From assembly GCA_003641415.1 (NCBI GenBank), contig QNAG01000037.1, positions 1 to 15,280 of the forward strand: a stretch of 15,280 nucleotides of DNA. Reading direction: 5' to 3'. Shown here in pieces: positions 6,473 through 12,928 of this stretch. A program made the translations under genes and the position numbers. Source of the stretch: Candidatus Zixiibacteriota bacterium (lineage in GTDB: Bacteria; Zixibacteria; MSB-5A5; GN15; FEB-12). Below the pieces are notes generated by a model. The model was not told the DNA's origin, ran no database searches, and saw only the letters and a program-made list of their open reading frames with translations. Numbering within the stretch: position 1 is the first letter of the stretch; every line of letters begins with the position of its first letter.

Positions 6473-6733
6473 CAAGGTGGATTAGCTGAATTGTAGATAT
6501 CTGCTCACAGAAAAGGTACGTGCCACCAGCAGTTAATTATTCTGACTTCATCAAGCGTTTACAAGTTAATGGGTTAACCAATACTGAGAGAGTGGGCAAG
6601 TGCCAGCTTTTCCGTTTGACAATCAAAGGTATATTGTTTACGATTACGCGACCTGTTTCAAGATGCTTCCACTGTTAAGGAAGTAATGTCTAAAGATGGA
6701 TAGATTTGTTTATAACATATTGAGGTAACAAAG
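6473..6733. other. Leader and promoter region of the threonine operon
   Basis: No ORF of interest. It contains a good sigma70-type promoter candidate (6616-6644) and small dyads such as GGTTAACC (6572-6579). No riboswitch is recognised. Confidence 0.5.
6616..6644 (+). promoter_or_regulatory. Candidate promoter of the tdh-kbl operon
   Basis: A perfect -35 TTGACA (6616-6621) is separated by 17 nt from TACGAT (6639-6644), which matches the -10 consensus at four of six positions. It would give a leader of about 80 nt before the dehydrogenase start. Confidence 0.5.
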
Positions 6734-7690
6734 ATGAAAAACATTTTGGTAACAGGAGCAGTCGGACAAATAGGGTCTGAGCTGACAATGGAATTACGCA
6801 AAAGGTACGGCAATGACAACGTTGTAGCTGGAGGAAGAAAAACTAAACCAAGTGAAAAACTGCTGAATTCAGGGCCATTTGAAGTAGTTGACTGTACGGA
6901 TATCAATGTTGTTAAAGATACTGTTAAGAAATATAAAATAGATACAATTTTTCATCTGGCTGCTATACTCTCTGCGGTAGCAGAAGCTAATCCGCAACTT
7001 GCCTGGGATGTGAATATCAACGGACTCTACAATGTTCTGGAGGTGGCACGCGAGAATAAATGTGCTGTTTTTGTCCCAAGTTCAATTGGCGCTTTCGGTC
7101 TGTCCACTCCTTTGGATAACACGCCTCAGGATACTATTCAGCGCCCTAATACTATGTATGGTGTGACCAAGGTCGCAGGGGAACTACTCTGTGATTACTA
7201 TCACAAAAGATTTGATGTCGATACGCGCGGAGTTCGCTACCCAGGAATCATCTCCAATGAAACTTTACCGGGGGGCGGTACCACAGACTACGCAGTAGAA
7301 ATATACTATGAAGCCATCAAGCATAAGAAATACACATGTAATCTTGGCGCCGGAACATTTCTGGATATGATGTATATGCCGGATGCTATCAACGCTGCTA
7401 TTGATTTAATGGAAGCAGATGGAGGAAAATTAAAACACAGAAATGCATTCAATGTTACCGCCATGAGTTTTGACCCGGAAATCATCGCTGCTGAAATCAA
7501 AAAAACAATACCGGAATTCACAATAGATTACGATGTAGACCCCGTAAAGCAAGAAATTGCAAATAGCTGGCCCAATAATATGGATGATTCCGCAGCCAGA
7601 GAAGAATGGGGATGGAAACCCGAATACACACTCCCCGAAATGACAAAGGATATGATTGAGGTTCTTTCGAAAAAACTCGAGCAGAAATAA
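6734..7690 (+). CDS. tdh: SDR-type L-threonine 3-dehydrogenase (NAD-dependent epimerase fold)
   Basis: Oxidises L-threonine to 2-amino-3-ketobutyrate with NAD+. The 318-residue product has the N-terminal Rossmann glycine motif GAVGQIG (G8, G11, G14). It also has HLAA (74-77), the serine pair SSIGAFG (116-122) and the catalytic YGVTK (Y142, K146). This is the extended short-chain dehydrogenase type found in Flavobacterium and eukaryotic threonine dehydrogenases, not the zinc-dependent MDR enzyme of E. coli. TRGVRYPGIIS and the GGGTTDYAVEIYY segment (about 170-195) are characteristic of this enzyme and help separate it from sugar epimerases. GAGG lies 8 nt before the ATG. The kbl gene follows after 54 nt, and that partnership is the strongest support for the assignment. 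Confidence 0.93.
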   Translation: MKNILVTGAVGQIGSELTMELRKRYGNDNVVAGGRKTKPSEKLLNSGPFEVVDCTDINVVKDTVKKYKIDTIFHLAAILSAVAEANPQLAWDVNINGLYNVLEVARENKCAVFVPSSIGAFGLSTPLDNTPQDTIQRPNTMYGVTKVAGELLCDYYHKRFDVDTRGVRYPGIISNETLPGGGTTDYAVEIYYEAIKHKKYTCNLGAGTFLDMMYMPDAINAAIDLMEADGGKLKHRNAFNVTAMSFDPEIIAAEIKKTIPEFTIDYDVDPVKQEIANSWPNNMDDSAAREEWGWKPEYTLPEMTKDMIEVLSKKLEQK

Positions 7691-7744
7691 ATAGACCGTA
7701 AAACTCAAAATAGTAACTCTAAAAGATAGTTTCAAGGAGCAGTA

Positions 7745-8974
7745 ATGCCAGTAACAAACTTAAATAGCGCCTTAGGGCAGGCCTTAGATGAACTTAAAGC
7801 AAAAGGCACCACAAAAGGCAAAGAGATGGTCATCACCGGTGTGAAGCGGCCGGAAGGTAAGAATGGACCTCGCTACTTTATCGAAGGTAAAGGAGACAAG
7901 GGATTTATCAAGATGAACGCGAATTCTTATCTTGGGATGTCCCTTCGTGAAGATGTCATCGAAGCAGAGGAAAAAGCTGCAAAGGAGTTCGGCGCTGGAC
8001 CGGGAGCAGTTCGATTTATAAGTGGTACCTACGAGTCACATATTAAGCTGGAAAAGAAATTGGCAAGCTTTCTTAACCGGGAAGCAGCCATGCTTTTCAG
8101 CTCAGCTTATGTGACAAGCATGGGTGTTATAGTACCATTGACGACAAGTGAAACGGTTTTAGTAAGCGATGAATTGAATCATAATTGCATTATTCAGTCT
8201 ATGAGATTGTCTAGGCCAGCAGCCAAGGCGATATACAAACACAATGATATGGCGGACTTTGAGGCCAAGCTGAAAGAGAGCATTGGTAAAGGAAAGAGAG
8301 CCCTGGTTGTTTCAGACGGCATTTTCAGCATGAGAGGTGATAACGCTCCTCTTGACAAGTTAGTTGAGATATGTAAGAAATATGACTCTCAGTTTGAAGA
8401 AGGCGTCATATCTATTGTGGATGATTCTCATGGTATTGGCGCTTTTGGGAAAACCGGGAAAGGAAGTGAAGAGTACTGCAATACCAAAGTTGATATTCTT
8501 ATAGGCACCTTAGGTAAAGCATTCGGTATCAACGGAGGCTTTGTAGTAGCCTCATCGACTATTGTCGAGTATCTGCGTGAAACAGCCCCGATGTATATCT
8601 ACTCGAATCCTATAACCGTTTCAGAAGCATCTGCCGCAATGAAAGCAGTTGAAATTCTTGATAGCCCGGAAGGTCTCAAGATACTGGAACATCTTGGAAA
8701 AATGACCAGGAAGTTTGAAAACGGACTTAAAGACCTTGGTTATGAAACCATAGAAGGTCCCCATCCCGTGGTACCGTTAATGGTTCGGGACACACCAAAA
8801 ACAAGCGAACTCGTAAAGTATCTGACGGAACACGGCGTATTGGGTACCGGCTTGAATTTCCCTGTTGTTCCAAAAGGTGATGAAGAGATAAGGTTCCAGG
8901 TCTGCGCCGACCATACCGAATCTGATATTGACTATGTTATCGGAGTGCTGAAGGAGTATAAAGAGACACATTAA
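7745..8974 (+). CDS. kbl: 2-amino-3-ketobutyrate CoA ligase (glycine C-acetyltransferase)
   Basis: PLP enzyme of the alpha-oxoamine synthase family that cleaves 2-amino-3-ketobutyrate with CoA to glycine and acetyl-CoA. In the 409-residue product the PLP lysine is K258 in IGTLGKAFG. The cofactor-binding DDSHGIG is at 226-232 and the PLP-stacking histidine is probably H146 in SDELNHNCI. AGPGAVRFISGTYESHIKLE (84-103) is highly characteristic. Related enzymes of the same fold (8-amino-7-oxononanoate synthase, serine palmitoyltransferase) share these motifs, so the assignment as Kbl rests on the adjacent threonine dehydrogenase as well as on sequence style. AAGGAG lies 5 nt before the ATG. The two genes form a complete threonine-to-glycine route. 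No T-rich terminator follows. Confidence 0.93.
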   Translation: MPVTNLNSALGQALDELKAKGTTKGKEMVITGVKRPEGKNGPRYFIEGKGDKGFIKMNANSYLGMSLREDVIEAEEKAAKEFGAGPGAVRFISGTYESHIKLEKKLASFLNREAAMLFSSAYVTSMGVIVPLTTSETVLVSDELNHNCIIQSMRLSRPAAKAIYKHNDMADFEAKLKESIGKGKRALVVSDGIFSMRGDNAPLDKLVEICKKYDSQFEEGVISIVDDSHGIGAFGKTGKGSEEYCNTKVDILIGTLGKAFGINGGFVVASSTIVEYLRETAPMYIYSNPITVSEASAAMKAVEILDSPEGLKILEHLGKMTRKFENGLKDLGYETIEGPHPVVPLMVRDTPKTSELVKYLTEHGVLGTGLNFPVVPKGDEEIRFQVCADHTESDIDYVIGVLKEYKETH

Positions 8975-8996
8975 CAATCTAAGGAAATTTAATTCA

Positions 8997-9021
8997 ATTT
9001 TGAATATGTTCTGTTCAAAAT
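8997..9021. repeat. Dyad ATTTTGAA-N9-TTCAAAAT between kbl and the barrel gene
   Basis: A perfect 8-bp inverted repeat with a 9-nt centre, 22 nt after the kbl stop and about 55 nt before the start of the outer-membrane protein. No T run follows, so it fits an operator better than a terminator. AT-rich arms make chance formation possible. Confidence 0.35.
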
Positions 9022-9076
9022 AGTCCAGTTGGATTGGTATAGAAAGCTCGAAGATCGGGATTATTGGGGGATTTCT

Positions 9077-9991
9077 ATGAGCTGGTTACGTGGTACGCTA
9101 CTGACAGTAGCAATGCTTGTTGTGATAACGAGTACGGCACTGGGCGCGTCGGGTAATTTTAAGACAAGTGACTACATTCCGGAGAAGTTCACTGATTTTC
9201 AGTGGAAATTAAACGGGTCTGCCAAACTGTCCAGCAGTGATGACAACAGTACTACGGATGAAGCTGACCCAGCTCCAGGAGTTGCCTACGATATGACAGA
9301 GCGAGTCTCTGATAGTGATTCAAAAAATGCCAGTCTTGGTTCCTCAATGTACTACCGTTATGAAACTGTGCAGCGCTTTCTCAAGACTGGATGTAGTCTC
9401 TCTCTTCGGTATGGGCGATCATCTTCACAACGCTCTTTATCATCTTCCACACCGATGAAAGTGGAGAAAGTTGAAACGGATTACTCTTACAGTTCCTTTA
9501 ATGGCGAGTTTTCATCGGGAGTTGAGGCTGGACAGTATATCATAAGAGATTTCTTTGTCTCTACAGGTGTTGATCTGCATTATGGTTATGGCGAAACTCC
9601 AAACTATCGCAACGACACCTATGACTATTACCGTTATCTCTCCGGAGACTATTATCGTGAAAGAGAGACAGTCGGTTATTGGGAGCGTAAATCAGACGAT
9701 CGGACGATAGACATCAAGTTTGAGATTACTCCGGGATGGGGTCGTTTATACGAAGGAAGGTACGCTTCGACCGCTCTGTACATGATAGAGGAGCTTCGCA
9801 ATGAGGGACTCCTTAATGGTAATGTCTCAAGGGAGCATATGCTCGCCCTGTGCGATATCATCTATCAGTATAGACTTAAACATTGTGTCGATATGCGCTT
9901 ACATCGAATTGAGGCTCTCAACGCAGTCCTGTCATTCCTTAATGACAAGGGATACACTCCGGAGATGGGTCCGTATGGGGCTATCTGTTAG
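9077..9991 (+). CDS. Outer-membrane beta-barrel protein, N-terminal part (frame-broken gene)
   Basis: This 304-residue product begins with a clear signal peptide (MSWLRGTLLTVAMLVVITST..., likely cleaved after LGA). I chose the ATG at 9077 because GGGGG lies about 6 nt upstream and the signal sequence begins there. The frame is open to a TTG at 9029, which would place a charged tail before the signal. Residues 30-215 are Ser/Tyr-rich strands typical of a barrel. A helical insert follows (about 219-295) with GWGRLYEGRY..ALYMIEELRNEGLL and RLHRIEALNAVLSFLNDKGY, a module known to me from barrels of FCB-type candidate phyla. The frame stops at TAG 9989-9991, exactly where such proteins continue into a D-x-W-x-Y segment. 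That segment is found in the next frame, so this is probably the first half of one protein of about 551 residues. Confidence 0.75.
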   Translation: MSWLRGTLLTVAMLVVITSTALGASGNFKTSDYIPEKFTDFQWKLNGSAKLSSSDDNSTTDEADPAPGVAYDMTERVSDSDSKNASLGSSMYYRYETVQRFLKTGCSLSLRYGRSSSQRSLSSSTPMKVEKVETDYSYSSFNGEFSSGVEAGQYIIRDFFVSTGVDLHYGYGETPNYRNDTYDYYRYLSGDYYRERETVGYWERKSDDRTIDIKFEITPGWGRLYEGRYASTALYMIEELRNEGLLNGNVSREHMLALCDIIYQYRLKHCVDMRLHRIEALNAVLSFLNDKGYTPEMGPYGAIC

Positions 9992-10731
9992 TGCAGGATG
10001 TATGGGATTATTTCCCTAAAACCAGTCGTAAGTTTGGACATCAGGTAAGGATTGGCGTTAGTACTCGATATGCCTATGTCTCTCATCATCTGTCAATAAC
10101 AGAGCGAAGTGATTTTCTTTATGTCCAGTACCATTATGACAGCACTGAGGTCATTGATACCATCAGAGTAGAGCATTCGAATGAATACCGCTACGAATAT
10201 CAGAAATACGACGAGTTCGATACCTACCTGACTGCCTCGATAGTGTACTGTGTCCCTCTAAGGCGTCAGTGGCAGATCGACTTGTCCACTGTCGGGAATT
10301 ATTATCTTTATTCTAAGCGTACTAACGAGCAAAATCCTACTGATGGTGTTGATACAACCTCCGAGGTCAGTCGAGAGGATAATGATAGCTACGAATTGTC
10401 TGTTTCAGGTGCGGTACGATATATTCTCGACTCTCGAACTTCTCTATCTGCGAATATTGGATATTTCTATAATCAGGGAGGCTTAGGGAAATCACGTACA
10501 AGAAGAGTAAATCCCTGGCACTATATCGGGAGGGAACAACTTCCACCCGCAGAGTATGGACAGTTCGATATTTCGACCCAGTTGACCTATCGTCTGTCAA
10601 TTCCGACTACTTTGTATGCTAATTTGCAGTACTATCGGAATTACAGAGATAGTGATGATCAAAACGTCGTAAGCAGTAGCAATATGAGCGGATATTCTCT
10701 GTCTGTATCGCTGTCTCATAATATATTCTGA
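9991..10731 (+). CDS. Outer-membrane beta-barrel protein, C-terminal part (frame-broken gene)
   Basis: This 246-codon frame opens at a GTG sharing one base with the upstream TAG (TAGTG). It lacks a ribosome site and a signal peptide, so it could not reach the outer membrane as an independent protein. It begins VQDVWDYFPKTSRKFGHQ, which resumes the barrel straight after the helical insert of the upstream frame. Alternating aromatic strands continue to a terminal SVSLSHNIF, the C-terminal phenylalanine signature of BAM substrates. One added base near 9977-9980 would join the two frames into 551 codons without a stop. Alternatives are a real frameshift mutation, a sequencing error, or translational recoding. 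Confidence 0.75.
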   Translation: MQDVWDYFPKTSRKFGHQVRIGVSTRYAYVSHHLSITERSDFLYVQYHYDSTEVIDTIRVEHSNEYRYEYQKYDEFDTYLTASIVYCVPLRRQWQIDLSTVGNYYLYSKRTNEQNPTDGVDTTSEVSREDNDSYELSVSGAVRYILDSRTSLSANIGYFYNQGGLGKSRTRRVNPWHYIGREQLPPAEYGQFDISTQLTYRLSIPTTLYANLQYYRNYRDSDDQNVVSSSNMSGYSLSVSLSHNIF

Positions 10732-10820
10732 TTACCGGGGGCAGCCAGAATATTCTTGCTACCATTATTGTTCAGTATGATTATGAGTTGGCGGTGTGCT
10801 TTTAAGGTGGGAAATCGCAT

Positions 10821-10861
10821 AAAAAAGGCCGGACAAAGCCGGCCCATGATCAGCCTTTTTT
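10821..10861. terminator. Intrinsic terminator, apparently bidirectional
   Basis: GGCCGG and CCGGCC pair around ACAAAG. In addition AAAAAAGGC (10821-10829) is the exact reverse complement of GCCTTTTTT (10853-10861). The A run in front and the T run behind allow termination on both strands, closing the barrel gene on the plus strand and any minus-strand transcript from 11100. Confidence 0.75.
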
Positions 10862-11042
10862 AATCCGCTGACCTGATGTCGTTCAAGGTTGCTGACCTCT
10901 TGAGTATAACTACATCAAACCGCGTGCCGGCAAGATTATCTATTATGTCGCAAGAACTTATGATTATACGGTAACGGTCTGAATGTGGGCAAAACTCTAT
11001 AGTTATAGGCAATATTCCACTGTTTCCCCTGATGAAAATCAT
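10860..11042 (-). CDS. Doubtful 60-residue ORF, possibly remnant of a decayed gene
   Basis: Starts at ATG 11040-11042 without a ribosome site and ends inside the terminator T run. The peptide (MIFIRGNSGILPITIEF...FDVVILKRSATLNDIRSAD) is protein-like, but I recognise no family. In the same frame, 22 codons upstream, an excellent AGAGGAGAAT site precedes ATG GTA ATG (from 11108). Three stops (one TAG, two TGA) lie between. This fits an approximately 82-codon gene broken by mutations, or chance. The shared terminator is the only contextual support. Confidence 0.25.
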   Translation of the reverse strand: MIFIRGNSGILPITIEFCPHSDRYRIIISSCDIIDNLAGTRFDVVILKRSATLNDIRSAD

Positions 11043-11203
11043 GGCACATCAGTATCATTGCAGTTCATTCAAAGCAATTTCAAACCACTACTTTTTTAAC
11101 ATTACCATATTCTCCTCTATTGTTTCAAACTTGATTCTGTCGAAAAACAATAATAGGTTAATTTTAAAGTACAATTAATTTATCTTTTCGAAAGGTACAA
11201 GCC

Positions 11204-12502
11204 ATGTCTGATTTTCAGTATATCCATGCCAGGCAGATTCTTGACAGCCGTGGGACACCCACCATCGAAGTTGATGTTATCCTCACTGATGGTTCCCTGG
11301 GCCGAGCAGCGGTACCTTCGGGAGCATCAACCGGTGCTCATGAAGCAGTAGAACTCCGCGATGGAGACAAGAATTTCTTTTTTGGCAAAGGTGTTACCAA
11401 AGCGGTAGCCAATGTAAATGAAAAAATTGGTCCTGCCTTGATGAACGATGATATCGACCCATTTGATCAGGTCGAACTTGACAACTACCTGATAAATCTT
11501 GACGGCACCGACAACAAGAGTAAACTAGGCGCCAACGCTACCTTGGGGGTATCATTGGCAACTGTTAAAGCGGCTGCGGAATCACGCGGACGATTTTTAT
11601 ATGAGTACATCGGGGGCTGCAACTGCAAAACTCTTCCTGTACCCATGATGAATATTCTCAACGGCGGCAAGCATGCTGACAACAATGTCGATCTTCAAGA
11701 GTTCATGATTATGCCGGTCGGAGCCGAGAATTTCAGGCAAGCGTTGCAAATGGGAGTTGAGATATTTGGGCATCTTAAGAAAGTGTTGTCCGCCAAAGGG
11801 TATAACACATCTGTTGGTGACGAAGGCGGTTTTGCTCCGGATCTAAAGTCTAACGAAGAGGCGCTGGAAGTTATCATGGAAGCGATTGATAAATCAGCTT
11901 ACAAACCCGGTAGCCAGATAAGAATCGCCATTGATCCGGCGTCGACAGAATTCTATGATGCCGACACAAAGAAGTATATCCTGGCTGCTGAAGGAAAAAA
12001 GCTATCTTCTTCAGAGTTAATAAAGTTCTATGTTAATCTCTGCAATAACTACCCAATTATCTCTGTTGAAGATGGCTTAGCCGAAGATGACTGGGAAGGC
12101 TGGGCGGAGATGACTGCCGAAATGGGAGATAAAATACAGATAGTCGGGGATGATCTGTTTGTTACCAACCCCCAACGGCTGGCTCGCGGCATTGAAGAAA
12201 AAAGCGCAAATTCAATCCTAATCAAGCTGAACCAGATAGGTACTCTGACCGAAACCCTTGATACTATCAGTATGGCACACAAAGCCGGGCTCACAACGAT
12301 TGTGTCACATCGTTCCGGCGAGACTGAAGATGCTACCATAGCCGATGTAGTGGTAGCTTCCAGCGCGGGACAAATAAAGACCGGTTCACTCTGTCGAACA
12401 GACCGGATTGCCAAGTACAATCAATTGTTGCGCATAGAGGAACAGATTGGTTCTGTAGCGATCTATCCAGGCATGAAAGCATTTGGTAACCTGCTAAGAT
12501 GA
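11204..12502 (+). CDS. eno: Enolase (phosphopyruvate hydratase)
   Basis: Glycolytic enzyme interconverting 2-phosphoglycerate and phosphoenolpyruvate, with magnesium. The 432-residue protein is full length for the family. Visible active-site elements are: the ASTGAHEAVELRD loop (41-53); H157 in GGKHADN; E207 in VGDEGGFAP; metal ligands D244 (AIDPAS), E289 (SVED) and D316 (GDDLF); the general base K341 in ILIKLNQIGTLTET; substrate-binding HRS at 369-371 in SHRSGETED; and K392 in IKTGSL. The start has AAAGG 8 nt upstream of the ATG. The gene stands alone between two terminators (10821 and 12540). Confidence 0.98.
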   Translation: MSDFQYIHARQILDSRGTPTIEVDVILTDGSLGRAAVPSGASTGAHEAVELRDGDKNFFFGKGVTKAVANVNEKIGPALMNDDIDPFDQVELDNYLINLDGTDNKSKLGANATLGVSLATVKAAAESRGRFLYEYIGGCNCKTLPVPMMNILNGGKHADNNVDLQEFMIMPVGAENFRQALQMGVEIFGHLKKVLSAKGYNTSVGDEGGFAPDLKSNEEALEVIMEAIDKSAYKPGSQIRIAIDPASTEFYDADTKKYILAAEGKKLSSSELIKFYVNLCNNYPIISVEDGLAEDDWEGWAEMTAEMGDKIQIVGDDLFVTNPQRLARGIEEKSANSILIKLNQIGTLTETLDTISMAHKAGLTTIVSHRSGETEDATIADVVVASSAGQIKTGSLCRTDRIAKYNQLLRIEEQIGSVAIYPGMKAFGNLLR

Positions 12503-12539
12503 ACTGAGACCAAGATTACTGGTACACGAAGCACATATT

Positions 12540-12578
12540 GGGGTCGGATATTTTTATTTTAATCCTGCCCCATTTTTT
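12540..12578 (+). terminator. Intrinsic terminator of enolase
   Basis: GGGGTCGGAT pairs with ATCCTGCCCC across an AT-only loop, with one mismatch and one G:T pair. The stem is followed by A and six T residues. It begins 38 nt after the enolase stop codon. Confidence 0.8.
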
Positions 12579-12601
12579 ATGTATTGAATCACATAAAACC
12601 T

Positions 12602-12624
12602 ATTACAAGTGTCGCTATTGTAAT
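12602..12624. repeat. Dyad ATTACAA-N9-TTGTAAT
   Basis: A perfect 7-bp inverted repeat with a 9-nt centre, downstream of the enolase terminator and about 200 nt upstream of the M1 promoter candidate. Possible regulator site, and equally possibly a chance dyad. Confidence 0.3.
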
Positions 12625-12822
12625 CGTTTCCGCAAGCAGGTATAGTTTATTTTTCAAATAATGGACGTATGAGTCTGTGATTTTATTGTAGGTTTCTTTT
12701 TGTCTGCTTTGTTCTTAGATCAAAAATACACCGAAAAAACACGAGTTACTTCTGAATATTGAGGCAGTTGTGCAGCTTCTGTACAATTATGTGTTCAACT
12801 CCGGTGTTAGCTGGCTAATGCC

Positions 12823-12850
12823 TTGACAAAATCAAATATTCACTTAGATT
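12823..12850 (+). promoter_or_regulatory. Candidate promoter of the M1 peptidase gene
   Basis: A perfect TTGACA (12823-12828) is followed after 16 nt by TAGATT (12845-12850), four of six -10 consensus bases. The start of transcription would lie near 12858, about 70 nt before the peptidase ATG. Confidence 0.45.
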
Positions 12851-12928
12851 GAACTCATTAGGATACAAGCCCTTTAATGACGATTGCAGTGTAGGGTGTT
12901 GTCGTCAAAACTGACGGGGTTATAAACA

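Larger units (their letters stand above)
10732..11203. other. Intergenic region upstream of enolase
   Basis: After the barrel stop this region holds a strong terminator hairpin (10821-10861) and a weak minus-strand ORF (10860-11042) with stop-interrupted upstream codons. The AT-rich leader of the enolase gene follows. A possible -35 TTGATT at 11131-11136 has no good -10 partner at standard spacing. Confidence 0.5.
12503..12928. other. Intergenic region between enolase and the M1 peptidase
   Basis: These 426 nt contain the enolase terminator (12540-12578), a 7-bp dyad (12602-12624), a promoter candidate (12823-12850) and an untranslated leader of roughly 70 nt. No gene is visible between 12625 and 12822. 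Confidence 0.5.

Noticed and set aside
9029..9076. N-terminal extension of the barrel protein from TTG 9029
   Set aside because: It would add a charged segment in front of a clean signal peptide. The ATG at 9077 has GGGGG at suitable spacing.
10860..11108. Recoding of in-frame TGA as tryptophan or selenocysteine on the minus strand
   Set aside because: TGA serves as a normal stop in other genes of the window (pcm, enolase, symporter, barrel), a TAG also interrupts the frame, and no SECIS-like structure is evident.
11131..11159. Enolase promoter TTGATT-17-TAGGTT
   Set aside because: Only three of six -10 bases match, too weak to list among AT-rich sequence.
12049..12420. 123-codon minus-strand ORF inside enolase
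   Set aside because: Shadow of a strongly conserved plus-strand gene, with Ser/Arg-rich composition and no ribosome context.
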